A DNA stretch of 64,000 nucleotides from Telluria antibiotica (GTDB lineage Bacteria; Pseudomonadota; Gammaproteobacteria; Burkholderiales; Burkholderiaceae_D), in the NCBI RefSeq assembly GCF_011682055.1, contig NZ_JAAQOM010000002.1, forward strand, positions 62,001 to 126,000, given 5' to 3'. The position numbers and the translations under genes were made by a program. Positions 35,121 through 43,751 of the stretch are shown here, piece by piece. Every line of letters starts with the position of its first letter. Within the stretch, counting starts at the first letter, position 1. The notes under the pieces are model-generated. The model made no database searches, was not told the DNA's origin, and saw only the letters and a list, made by a program, of their open reading frames with translations.

Positions 35121-36617
35121 ATGAAGCGTTGCAGCAGTCCCGACCATCCGCATTGCACCGTCTGGGTCGCCCCGGGCGATGCCACGTGCGCGCACGGTCA
35201 CCGGCAGCCAGCGGGCGCGATCGACCTGCTCGGCTCCAGTTTCGACCTGCTGCAACGGGCGCGCACCGCCCATCCGCCCATGGCCGCGCCAGAAACGCCA
35301 CGGACGGCACCGCGCCCGCACCTGCACGTGAGCGGGTTCGATCCGCGCGCGGCCGGCGGCCGCCAGGCCATCAAGCTGGAATTGCGCGGCATGCCGGACG
35401 ACGTGCCGCCGCAACTGACGGTATTGCTCGACTCCAAGCTGTTGCCGGACGACGGCGGCCGCCTGCAGTTCCACCGCACCCTGCGCGGCGACTGGCGTCC
35501 CGTGTTCGTGGAATTCTCGTCGCGCGGACGCGAGCACGGCCAGTACCGCGTCGACGTCGAGCTGCACGCGCACCAGCCGGAACAGCCGGCGCTCGCGCGG
35601 ACGTGGGTCGCAACGCTCGTGCTGCTGGTCCCGCGCCCGGACGCGTCGCTGGGTGAAATCCACCAGACCTATCTCGCCACGCACAAGAACGTGCGCATCA
35701 GCGCCGACGACGCCGCCATCGCCCGTGTGCACGGCCTGGCCGGCGGCGGCGCGATGGACATCGACATCCACGCGCGCAACGCCTCGATCGCGCAGCTGCA
35801 CCTGGACGCGGCGGCCGGCGGCAAGGTCGCCGTTGCGCTGCCGACGATTGCGTGGGACGAGGACCTGATCGAAATCGACATCCCCGCCGAGCGCGCGGCG
35901 CACCCGTGCCCGGCGAGCGGCGCCTGCCTCGTGCACGTGGAACCGGACGCGGGTGCGCAACGCCACGTGCGCCTGTTCGCGCTGGACGAGTGCGTGCTGG
36001 GCCGCTGGGAACCGTCGGGCGCCGAGGCTGACTTACTGCTGGAACACTACGGCGAGCACCGTCCCGAGCGGGACGGCCTCACACGCCGGCTGTCCGCGCG
36101 CCACGCCGTCGTCCGCCCCGCGCGCGGCGGCTTCGAGATCGAGGATGTGTCGCGCTACGGCCTGCTGCTGGACGGCATCTGGCCCGGCAAGCACGTGCCC
36201 GTGCCGCTCAGGCTCGGCATGCGCATCGAGTTGACGGCCAGCATACGCGGCGTGGTGACGTTCGTCGTCACGGCGCTGTATCCGCATGCCGTGACCTTGC
36301 ACCGCGTGGACGCGGGCGGCACCGCCGAGTGCTTCGTGCTGCTGGCGCCAGGCGCGGAGCCGGCGGCGGACGGCGCGGGCGGCGCCTTGCCGCGTGCGGC
36401 CGGCATGCCGGTGCTGTTCCACCGCGACGGCGGCTTCTGGCACGTCGACCCGGCCACCGGCCAGCAGACCGCACTCGGCCCGGCGACGGCGCTGGAGCGC
36501 CTCGCCCGCTTCACGGGGCGCGTGCGTTTCACCGCCGAGCCGCGCCCCGAGGATGCGACGGGACGCCGCCGCGCGGGCGAGCGCCGGCGCGCAGCGGCCC
36601 GCCTGGCCGCGTCCTGA
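35121..36617 (+). CDS. FHA-domain protein with N-terminal Cys/His motif
   Basis: The protein has 498 residues. Cys and His near the N-terminus (CSSPDHPHCTVWV, then CAHGH) suggest a small zinc site. A beta-rich middle (about 65-280) contains repeated Ig-like strands. A canonical FHA domain lies at about 290-360: LGRWEPSG, TRRLSARHAVV with the Ser-x-x-His pair, and EDVSRYGLLLDG. FHA domains bind phosphothreonine, so this is the most credible reader for the two kinases. The start ATG follows a short AT-rich stretch holding a possible TACAAT box. Confidence 0.88.
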   Translation: MKRCSSPDHPHCTVWVAPGDATCAHGHRQPAGAIDLLGSSFDLLQRARTAHPPMAAPETPRTAPRPHLHVSGFDPRAAGGRQAIKLELRGMPDDVPPQLTVLLDSKLLPDDGGRLQFHRTLRGDWRPVFVEFSSRGREHGQYRVDVELHAHQPEQPALARTWVATLVLLVPRPDASLGEIHQTYLATHKNVRISADDAAIARVHGLAGGGAMDIDIHARNASIAQLHLDAAAGGKVAVALPTIAWDEDLIEIDIPAERAAHPCPASGACLVHVEPDAGAQRHVRLFALDECVLGRWEPSGAEADLLLEHYGEHRPERDGLTRRLSARHAVVRPARGGFEIEDVSRYGLLLDGIWPGKHVPVPLRLGMRIELTASIRGVVTFVVTALYPHAVTLHRVDAGGTAECFVLLAPGAEPAADGAGGALPRAAGMPVLFHRDGGFWHVDPATGQQTALGPATALERLARFTGRVRFTAEPRPEDATGRRRAGERRRAAARLAAS

Positions 36618-36641
36618 ACGATCCGGGCGCTGCGGTCCGGA

Positions 36642-36746
36642 TCAACCCGGGCGCAGGATGAGGAAGATCAGGGCCGCGCCGGTCAGCAACACCGCTTCCA
36701 GCGACAGCACGATGAATGGGATCTGGATGTCCTTCGGGATACGCAT
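36642..36746 (-). CDS. 34-aa single-span membrane microprotein
   Basis: The sequence is MRIPKDIQIPFIVLSLEAVL followed by a hydrophobic helix and a short Arg-Pro-Gly end. ATG 36746 is preceded at 7 nt by a perfect AGGAGG-type site, which supports translation. It is the last gene of the minus-strand unit, 97 nt after the kinase-FGE gene. It could be a small membrane regulator of the kinase, SEDS or penicillin-binding protein. That role is conjecture. Confidence 0.6.
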   Translation of the reverse strand: MRIPKDIQIPFIVLSLEAVLLTGAALIFLILRPG

Positions 36747-36843
36747 GGCAGCCTCCTGAATGGCGCAGCGCCGCGACGCCGCGGCGCCACATGGGCATTA
36801 TGCGCCTGCGCCCGGCCTTATGTACGCATATCGTGCGGCGCCC

Positions 36844-39084
36844 CTACATCAGGTCGCGCACGACGCGGAAGCCCACGATGTCGTTCGACAATGCGGCCGA
36901 GAAGCCGTTGCGCAATGCCGAGCGGAGGTAGCGCGGCGTGTACAACCACGAGCCGCCGCGCAGCACCCGGCGCGCCTGGTCGCCGCCCTCTTCCCACGCG
37001 CTGCCGTCCAGCGGCGCGCCGTCGTAATTGTCGTGCACGACGTCCTGCACCCATTCCCACACATTGCCGTGCATGTCGAACAGGCCCCACGGATTCGCGG
37101 CGAACGTGCCGACCGGCGTCGTGCCGCGCCGGTATTCGCCGCGCGGGCCGCCGTTGTACGTGAAGTTGCCGTCGTAGTTGGCCTGCTCCGGCGAGATCGT
37201 GTCGCCGAACGAGAACGCCGTCTTCGTCCCTGCGCGGCACGCGTATTCCCACTCGGCCTCGCTGGGCAGCCGGTACGACTTGCCCGTCACCTCGGACAGC
37301 CAGCGCACGTAGCGGATCGCGTCGAACCAGTTGATGCCGACGACGGGATGCCGGTCGGTCTGCGCGAAGCCGGGCGCGTCCCAGTCGACTTCCCCGCTCG
37401 ACCGCCAGCCCGTCGCCGCGACGAACATGCGCCATTCGCCCACGGTGACGGGATAGCGGCCCATCGCGATGGGCTTTTCGATACCGACCCAGTGCTGCGG
37501 CAGCTCGCGCGCGAGCCACCCCGGCTGCGAGCCCGCCGCCATCGCGATCTTGCGCTCGTGTTCGGGAGAGCCCATCTGGAAGCGTCCCGTCGGCAGCAGC
37601 ACCAGTTCCGGCCCCTTCTGCTCGGCGTCGCCGAAGCGGTCGCGCAGCACGCCTTCCGAGTCGGCCACGGGACTCGCGGGCGTGGGGATCAGTTGCGTGA
37701 GCTCGGCCTGGGCGCGGGCCGCCTGTTCCTGGCGCGCGCGTTTTTGTTCCGCGATGTACGCGGCTGCCGCCTTGGCCTGCGCGAGCTTGCGCTGTTCCTC
37801 TTCCCGTTCCAGCCGCGCCTTTTCCACTTCGGCCGCGCGCCGTTCCAGCAATTGCCGGCGCAGCGCTTCCTTGCGGGCCGCCCGCGCCGCCTCGGCCGCC
37901 GCCTTCGCCGCGCGCTCCTGTTCGCGCCGCTGGCGTTCCAGCTCCGCCTTGGCGGCCGCATCGAGCCGCGCACGCTGCTCCGCCTGCGCCTGCGCAACCT
38001 TGCGCGCCTGCGCGTCGCGCGCGGCCTGCTCGGCACGTGCACGGGCCGCATCCGCTTCCGCCCGCCGCGCCGCTTCGGCCTGCGCGCGCAACTCGTCCGC
38101 GCTCGGTCCCTGCGCGGCGCGCAGCCGGGACAACAGCTCGGTCACGCTGGCGGGACGATGGTCCGGCCGCGGCGCGAATCCGGCCCGGAGCACGTCCCAC
38201 TGGGCCAGGTTCAATGCGTCAGGCCGTGCGGGCGAGCTGCCCGCCGGCAGTGCGCCCGTCAGCATCCGGTACAGCATCACGGCAACGGCGTACACGTCGA
38301 GCCCCCGCGTCGGTGGGCCCCCGCCGCCGCTGGCCTCCGGCGCGCGATAGCCCGCCGTGCCGGACGTGGCGGGCGCCTCCAGCGCGGCGCCGTCCGCACG
38401 CGCACGCGCCGCGATGCCGAAGTCCAGCAGTTTCACCTCGCCGCCGCGCGCGACGAAGACGTTGGCCGGCTTGATGTCCCGGTGCACGAGGCCGTGGCGT
38501 TCCCACGCATAGTCGAGCGCCGCGGCCACCGGTGTCAGCACGTCGAGCGCCCGGCCGAGATCCAGCGGTCCCTCGCGCGCGAGCGAGGTATCGAGGTCCT
38601 CGCCGTCCAGGCATTCCATGATGATGAAATAGCTGCCCGTCGCGGGGTCCTGCGCCCAGTCGTAGACGCGCACGATGTGCTGGTGCGCGAGCTGGCGCGC
38701 GCGCGCCGCTTCCTCGATCAGGAGCTTCGCGTGCAGCGCGTTTTCCGTGAGCCGGGGCGGCAGGATTTTCAGCGCCACCTGCGCGCTGTGGCCCAGTTCC
38801 GCGTGCGTGGCGAGGTCCGTGGCCTGCCACACTTCGCCCATGCCGCCTTGCGCGATCAGGCGTTCCAGCCGATAGCGCCGGTGCGCCGGCCCCACTTCCT
38901 GCGTGGCCATCAGGCCGATTTCCGTGCCGGTCCGCGTGGGCGTGGCGATGTCGGGGGGCACGTCGGCCGGATACGCGGCGTCGAGGATCGCGTTCTTGCG
39001 GCTGTCGAATTCCTGACGGCTCAGCAGGCCGTCTTCGTGCAGCGCGCGCAGTTCGCGCAGCTTGTCGATCGCCGTGTGCATCAT
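36844..39084 (-). CDS. SHOCT - Ser/Thr kinase - coiled coil - FGE/SUMF1 fusion protein
   Basis: The 746-residue protein starts at ATGATG, overlapping the upstream stop by 4 nt. Residues 5-36 (KLRELRALHEDGLLSRQEFDSRK) form a SHOCT-like motif. The kinase domain covers about 72-340: GQGG-type loop (AQGGMGEVW), K106, HRD with D203, and DFG with D221. A long Ala/Arg/Glu coiled coil follows (about 345-500). The C-terminal 220 residues form a formylglycine-generating-enzyme/SUMF1 fold (GRFQMGSPEHE, YPVTVGEW, LPSEAEWEYACRAGT, GNVWEWVQD, RVLRGGSWLYTPR). In kinases this domain is usually a sensor or binding module; oxidase activity needs two cysteines I do not see clearly. No membrane segment. Confidence 0.92.
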   Translation of the reverse strand: MMHTAIDKLRELRALHEDGLLSRQEFDSRKNAILDAAYPADVPPDIATPTRTGTEIGLMATQEVGPAHRRYRLERLIAQGGMGEVWQATDLATHAELGHSAQVALKILPPRLTENALHAKLLIEEAARARQLAHQHIVRVYDWAQDPATGSYFIIMECLDGEDLDTSLAREGPLDLGRALDVLTPVAAALDYAWERHGLVHRDIKPANVFVARGGEVKLLDFGIAARARADGAALEAPATSGTAGYRAPEASGGGGPPTRGLDVYAVAVMLYRMLTGALPAGSSPARPDALNLAQWDVLRAGFAPRPDHRPASVTELLSRLRAAQGPSADELRAQAEAARRAEADAARARAEQAARDAQARKVAQAQAEQRARLDAAAKAELERQRREQERAAKAAAEAARAARKEALRRQLLERRAAEVEKARLEREEEQRKLAQAKAAAAYIAEQKRARQEQAARAQAELTQLIPTPASPVADSEGVLRDRFGDAEQKGPELVLLPTGRFQMGSPEHERKIAMAAGSQPGWLARELPQHWVGIEKPIAMGRYPVTVGEWRMFVAATGWRSSGEVDWDAPGFAQTDRHPVVGINWFDAIRYVRWLSEVTGKSYRLPSEAEWEYACRAGTKTAFSFGDTISPEQANYDGNFTYNGGPRGEYRRGTTPVGTFAANPWGLFDMHGNVWEWVQDVVHDNYDGAPLDGSAWEEGGDQARRVLRGGSWLYTPRYLRSALRNGFSAALSNDIVGFRVVRDLM

Positions 39085-41135
39085 CCCCGCGCCGGCAGCG
39101 GCGCGCCGCAGGTGCCGCAAAAGCGGTCGCCGGGCTGGGCGTCCACGTGCCGGCATGATTGTCCCGCCGCCAGCGCGGCCGCGCCCGCGACGAGGCCCGT
39201 CGCCAACTGTGCCTGCGTGGCCAGCGCCGTCTTGTTCACGTCGTTCTGCAAGGTCAGCAGGTCGAGCTGGTGGCGGCGTTCCCGTTCCAGCTCGGCGTCG
39301 CGGCGCTCGCGTTCACGCGCCACGTGGTCCTCCGCCAGCCGCAGCGCCTCCTGCGGCGACATCGCCCCCTGCGCGGCCAGCTGGTCCGCGCTCATGTCTG
39401 CCTGCGTGCGCACCTTCAACACGTCCGCCAGCAGCGCCGCGTTCGGCGCGGGCGCCAGCACGAGCTTCGTCGCGTCGTCGACGGCGCCCAGGGTCTCCAT
39501 GCGGCGCAGCTCGTGCGCGCGCTCGGCGGACAAACGCGCTGCCTGCAGTTCGGCCCGCGCTTCCTCGCCTTCGAGCGCAACCTGCTGGGTCGAGCGCGCC
39601 AGCGCGGCATCGGCTTCGATCGTGCGCAGCAGCTTCTCGTGCTGGGACACCGCGTCGGCCGCCGCCCCTTCGCGGCGTAAAGCGTCCAGGCGCGACGCGC
39701 CCTGCGCATCGTCCCATTCGAGCGACCGTTCCGCGCTGCGGCGCCGGGCCGCATTGGCCAGCTCGAGGAGTCGCAGGCGGCCCGCGTGTTCCTCCGCGTC
39801 GATCTCGCGTGCACGCCGGGCCGCGCCTTCCTCGGCCGCGTGCAGCCGTGCCAGTTCCGCGCGCTGGCGCGCCGCGTCCTCGATGCCGCGCGCCTGCTCG
39901 ATCTTGTTGCGGATCTGCTGCTGCAGCAGCTGGTGCGCGAAGCGCTGCGCCGCGACTGTCCTCGCCTGCGCCGCGTCCTCGCGCGCGACGGCCACTTCCT
40001 CCTGCATGCGCACGGCCGCCAGCTCGCGCAGGTGCGCCCATTCCGCGTCCTTGTCCGCCCGGACGCCCCGCTTGGCCGCCAGTTCGTGCTCCAGTTCCGC
40101 GACGAGGTCCTGCGCGCCGCGTTCGATCGCCTGCTTGCGCGTGCGCGACTCCACGATGCGGCCATACAGCTCGATCTCGCGCGCGCGCAGCGCGTGCGCG
40201 CGCTCGGCGTTCTGCAACGTCGTCTCGGCACGTTCCAGCCCCGTTTCCTGGCGCAGCGCCGCGCGCCGGTTCGCCACACGGGCGTCGCTTTCCTCGCGGG
40301 CAATGCGGCGCCATTCGTCCGCCGTGTACAGCTCGTCCAGCTGGCGCGCATGCTCGACCTTCACGCGCTGCTCGTCCGCGGCGAGCCACAGGGTGCCCAG
40401 GCGCGCACGGTTCGCGTCGAAACGGTCGTGCCGGAGCGCGAGCGTGTCCACGCGCACGATGGCGAGGCCATACTCGGCCAGCAGCGCGGCGAGTCCGCCC
40501 TGCAGGTGCTGGTCCAGCTCCGGCCGCAGTTCGCGCCGGCCCGCCATCTCGCGCAGCGAACGCGCGGCGACGAATTCGGCGGCAAGCTGGCGCACGGGCT
40601 CCTGCAGCAGCTCGCGCAGGTGCTCCGCCTTGACGGTGCCGGGCATCGTCATGAAATGGCGCGCGAACGCGGGCACGCTCTCGATGCGCACGGACAGCAC
40701 GACCTGCGCCGACACGGCAAGGTGCTCGGCGCTGGCGAGACCGTCCAGCGCGAATTCCACCGGCAACGCGCTGCTGCGCGTGACGAGGATTTCCGCGTGC
40801 TGGTCGCGCAGCAGGTGGTTCAGCCGCGTGAAGAAACCTTCGATCTCGTATTCGCCCTGCGGCACTTCGGTGGCCTGGTCGCCCTGCAGGATGTAGGCGC
40901 GCGCCGTGGCGGGCACGCGCAGGGTCTTGACGAACACGCCGGACAGCGCACGCACGCCAAAGAACACGGCCAATTCGTCGGGGCCGGGTACCCAGCGGTT
41001 CTCGACCAGTACCGGGGCGTGACGCGGCGTCCCGAGCATCAATCCGCAGGCGGCGCAATAGCCGTCGGCGGCCGCATGCGCGTGCGCGCAGCGCGGGCAG
41101 CGTGCCTCTTTCGTGCCGAACATCCGCAACATCAT
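39081..41135 (-). CDS. SPFH/band-7 domain protein with long coiled coil and terminal zinc ribbons
   Basis: The protein has 684 residues. An N-terminal zinc ribbon (CPRCAHAH, then CAACG, residues 13-31) precedes an SPFH-like domain (about 50-270; ARAYILQGDQATEVPQGEYEIEG, then LLQEPVRQLAAEF and LLAEYGLAIVRVDTL). A coiled coil of about 330 residues rich in Ala, Arg and Glu follows. A second Cys/His cluster (SCRH, then FCGTCGAPLP) closes the protein. SPFH proteins form large oligomeric scaffolds at membranes. It is coupled by a 4-nt overlap to the kinase-FGE gene, and so may be its scaffold or substrate. Confidence 0.85.
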   Translation of the reverse strand: MMLRMFGTKEARCPRCAHAHAAADGYCAACGLMLGTPRHAPVLVENRWVPGPDELAVFFGVRALSGVFVKTLRVPATARAYILQGDQATEVPQGEYEIEGFFTRLNHLLRDQHAEILVTRSSALPVEFALDGLASAEHLAVSAQVVLSVRIESVPAFARHFMTMPGTVKAEHLRELLQEPVRQLAAEFVAARSLREMAGRRELRPELDQHLQGGLAALLAEYGLAIVRVDTLALRHDRFDANRARLGTLWLAADEQRVKVEHARQLDELYTADEWRRIAREESDARVANRRAALRQETGLERAETTLQNAERAHALRAREIELYGRIVESRTRKQAIERGAQDLVAELEHELAAKRGVRADKDAEWAHLRELAAVRMQEEVAVAREDAAQARTVAAQRFAHQLLQQQIRNKIEQARGIEDAARQRAELARLHAAEEGAARRAREIDAEEHAGRLRLLELANAARRRSAERSLEWDDAQGASRLDALRREGAAADAVSQHEKLLRTIEADAALARSTQQVALEGEEARAELQAARLSAERAHELRRMETLGAVDDATKLVLAPAPNAALLADVLKVRTQADMSADQLAAQGAMSPQEALRLAEDHVARERERRDAELERERRHQLDLLTLQNDVNKTALATQAQLATGLVAGAAALAAGQSCRHVDAQPGDRFCGTCGAPLPARG

Positions 41136-41164
41136 CGACTCCTTCCCAGTTCCGACAGCCTACC

Positions 41165-42163
41165 TCAAATGATCCCGATCCGCTCGACGCAGGCGACACT
41201 CGCCCCACGCGCACGCACCTCGTCCACGAACCCGTCCGGCAACGCGGCCTGCCAAGCGTGTGGCAACACGATGCGGTCGCCCGGCCCGATCGCGCGCAGC
41301 AGCTGCGCACATTTCGGGACGATGCCCTCGACGGTGTCGACGTGCCCCGTGTGCCACCCGTCCGAACACCCCGTCGCGAACAGGCGCGCACGCGGCAGGA
41401 ATTCTCGGCCGCGTGCAATGCGGTCGGCCAGCACGAGCGCCAGTTCGTACGAACGGCCCGCGAACGGGGCCTCGCTGAACTTCACCGTCGTGCGCCAGCG
41501 GCCCAAGGCCCGGCCGTCGAAATGACGTGCGCCGGCCAGCGCCTGGCGCACGGCCAGCTGGCGCGCCGCGTCCGCGCCCGGCACGGCGATCGTCTGTTCC
41601 TCGTCGCCAGGCGCCCCATCCGGCATGAGCGGATGCACGCTCACCTCGACCCAGCCGAGATCGTCGTCCGCGCCGGCGTGCAGCGGGAACCAGGCGCGCG
41701 CGCTGGACACGCGCGCGCCGGGGTCCGGATGGCCGTCCAGCTGCCCGAGGTGCGCCAAGCCGTCCGGCCCGCCCAGCAAGGCGTCCGGCGACGCATCCGC
41801 CACGTCGTGCCCGTCCACGCGTCCCAACTGCCAGGCGTCCGACCAGCCGTTGGCGACGACGTCGCCGCGCCCGTGCCATACGCCGCGCACGATGCGGTCG
41901 GCCAGCACGGCGGCCAGTTCCCAGTCGCGGCCGGCCGGCGTCCGGTCGACGCTCAGCACGACCTGGTCGCGGCTGTCCAGCGTCGCTTCCGTGTGTCTTG
42001 CGAGGCGCACCACCTGCTGCATGCGCTCGGCCAAGGAGGGGTTGCCCGGCACGGTGCACTTGACGTCCGCGCGGCCCGCGCGTTCGCGCCGCGTCGCCGT
42101 CACGGTGAGCAGCGTGCCGTCCGGCAGGCGGCTGCGGCAGATTGCCTGCTGCGGGGCCGTCAT
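41165..42163 (-). CDS. Hypothetical protein with internal duplication
   Basis: The 332-residue protein is built from two similar halves. The first contains WELAAVLADRIVRG followed 9 residues later by ANGWSDAWQLGRVDG. The second contains YELALVLADRIARG followed by ATGCSDGWHTGHVDT. Each half also has a preceding basic helix and a beta strand. I do not recognise the fold. The LADRI helix after a strand loosely recalls Lon/ribosomal S5-like domains. It overlaps the upstream stop by 4 nt and belongs to the kinase-SPFH operon. No signal peptide or membrane segment. Confidence 0.7.
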   Translation of the reverse strand: MTAPQQAICRSRLPDGTLLTVTATRRERAGRADVKCTVPGNPSLAERMQQVVRLARHTEATLDSRDQVVLSVDRTPAGRDWELAAVLADRIVRGVWHGRGDVVANGWSDAWQLGRVDGHDVADASPDALLGGPDGLAHLGQLDGHPDPGARVSSARAWFPLHAGADDDLGWVEVSVHPLMPDGAPGDEEQTIAVPGADAARQLAVRQALAGARHFDGRALGRWRTTVKFSEAPFAGRSYELALVLADRIARGREFLPRARLFATGCSDGWHTGHVDTVEGIVPKCAQLLRAIGPGDRIVLPHAWQAALPDGFVDEVRARGASVACVERIGII

Positions 42164-43194
42164 GCCGCCTCCTGCGCAACGCCGGCGGCACGCCGGCCGG
42201 CGCAATCCGCTTCGAGGTTCGCAACGATGCGCTCGGCCTCGTCGTACAGCGCGGACAGTTTGTCGTCGTCGGCGCCCTCGAGGCGGGCCAGCAGGGCCCA
42301 CGCTTCGTCCAGCGCGGCCGCGGCGCGCCGGCTGTGGCGCATCCGGCGCAGTTGTTCGCCGGGCGCCAGAGGCTGGCCCGGCGCGGCCAGCACGAGCGCG
42401 GGCATCGTCGTAATCTCGACGGACACGCGGTCCAGGCGCTGCAACAAGGCCTGCTGGCGGCGGAACTGGTCCTGGCCGGACGGCAGCGCGCCGAGCCGCA
42501 GGCCGCACATGACGCACGGCAGTTCCAGGAACAGGCGGCGCAGTGCCTTCGCGTCCGCGAGCGCCGGCTCCACGGTTTCCACGGCGGCCGGCTGCGACGC
42601 CGCGCCCAACGTCCCGGCCGCACGGGCCGCCAATTGCGCCGCATAGTCGACGTCGTCCAGTTCGACCGGCACGCAATCGTCCACCGTGAGGCCGAAGCGC
42701 AGGTACAGCAACTGGTTCAGGCCCAGGCGGAACGCGTTCCACTCGTCGATGCCGCAGCACGGCGGCAGATCCAGCGCTCCGTGCGCGAGCGCCGCGCGCA
42801 CGGCGTCCTGCACGGCGGCCGCGAGCAGGCCCACGTCGATGCGGCCGTCGCCTTCGGCGGCCAAATACAGGTCGAAGCGCTTGCCTGCCGGCGCCGGGTC
42901 GAGCGGGTCGATGGCGAACGTCGTGGAGAGGCCGATCTCCGGCGCCTGCGCATACGGGACGATCGTGATCGTGTACGGCCCAGGGTGAAAGGCCCAGGCC
43001 AGCTCACCCGGACGCAGCTCGACCTTGCGGCCGGCCGGCGTCGTGGCGCGGCGGGGACGGCCATCGCCATCGACGATGACGACGGGGCAGCCCGGCGGCG
43101 CCCCGCAGCCCGGCTGCAGCGGCACGGCGACGGCCGTGCTGCCCAGGGCGCAGGCGTCGGTGGCGGGCGCGGGGCGTTTAAAAAATCCCATCAT
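42160..43194 (-). CDS. Hypothetical protein, possible divergent SPFH-like domain
   Basis: The protein has 344 residues from ATG 43194, a start that overlaps the previous gene by 4 nt. The N-terminal half (GRKVELRPGELAWAFHPGPYTITI, then LLAAAVQDAVRAAL and LNQLLYLRFGLTVDD) follows the order of strands and helices seen in the SPFH protein of the same operon, so I suspect a second, divergent SPFH domain. The C-terminal half is helical and holds a CVMCGLRLG segment. No catalytic motif is visible. Confidence 0.65.
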   Translation of the reverse strand: MMGFFKRPAPATDACALGSTAVAVPLQPGCGAPPGCPVVIVDGDGRPRRATTPAGRKVELRPGELAWAFHPGPYTITIVPYAQAPEIGLSTTFAIDPLDPAPAGKRFDLYLAAEGDGRIDVGLLAAAVQDAVRAALAHGALDLPPCCGIDEWNAFRLGLNQLLYLRFGLTVDDCVPVELDDVDYAAQLAARAAGTLGAASQPAAVETVEPALADAKALRRLFLELPCVMCGLRLGALPSGQDQFRRQQALLQRLDRVSVEITTMPALVLAAPGQPLAPGEQLRRMRHSRRAAAALDEAWALLARLEGADDDKLSALYDEAERIVANLEADCAGRRAAGVAQEAA

Positions 43195-43751
43195 GGCGTG
43201 CCGGTCTCCCCGGGTTCGACGCTGAAGCGGGCGCCGTGCGCCTGCAGGTGTTCGCCCGGTGCGGCCGCGAACGGCCAGGCCGCTTCGCATTCGCCGTCCG
43301 CGTCGAGACGGCCGGCCAGGATGTCGGTGCCGGCGCCGTCCAGCACGCGCAGCGGCGCGCGCGCGGCCAGCAGTGCGGGCGCGAACGGCGCTTGCGGCGC
43401 CAGTTGCAGCACGGTGCGCCAGCCGGTACCCGCTGCGACGAAGTGCAGCGTCCACCAGCCGTCTTCCGTGACGACGGCGTCGAGCGCTCCGCTGCTGGCG
43501 GCGCGCAGCACGCCACGGCTGCCGCGCCAGGCGGCCGATGCGGCGCGCCGCTCCAGCGCCAGGTGACGCAGTCGGCGCACGGTCAGTGGCGACGCCTGCA
43601 GTGCGGCCCGTTCGCCCGCCGTCAGCGGCCGGCTGCCTTCCAGGGCGGCGGCCAGCGTGGCGTCGTCCAGCATCAGCCGGTCGCCCGGCTTGCGGTCCTG
43701 CAGCAATCGGGCTTCCTGCAGCCGTCGGAACGTCGTGTCGTCGCTATGCAT
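43191..43751 (-). CDS. Hypothetical protein, 186 aa
   Basis: The sequence begins MHSDDTTFRRLQEARLL, with a basic helical N-terminal half (about 1-90) and a beta-rich C-terminal half (TEDGWWTLHFVAAGTGWRTVL). I do not recognise a family. I chose ATG 43751 because GAGGAAG lies 8 nt upstream. ATG 43769 is an alternative. It overlaps the genes on both sides (8 nt upstream, 4 nt downstream), so it is an integral part of the operon. Confidence 0.65.
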   Translation of the reverse strand: MHSDDTTFRRLQEARLLQDRKPGDRLMLDDATLAAALEGSRPLTAGERAALQASPLTVRRLRHLALERRAASAAWRGSRGVLRAASSGALDAVVTEDGWWTLHFVAAGTGWRTVLQLAPQAPFAPALLAARAPLRVLDGAGTDILAGRLDADGECEAAWPFAAAPGEHLQAHGARFSVEPGETGTP

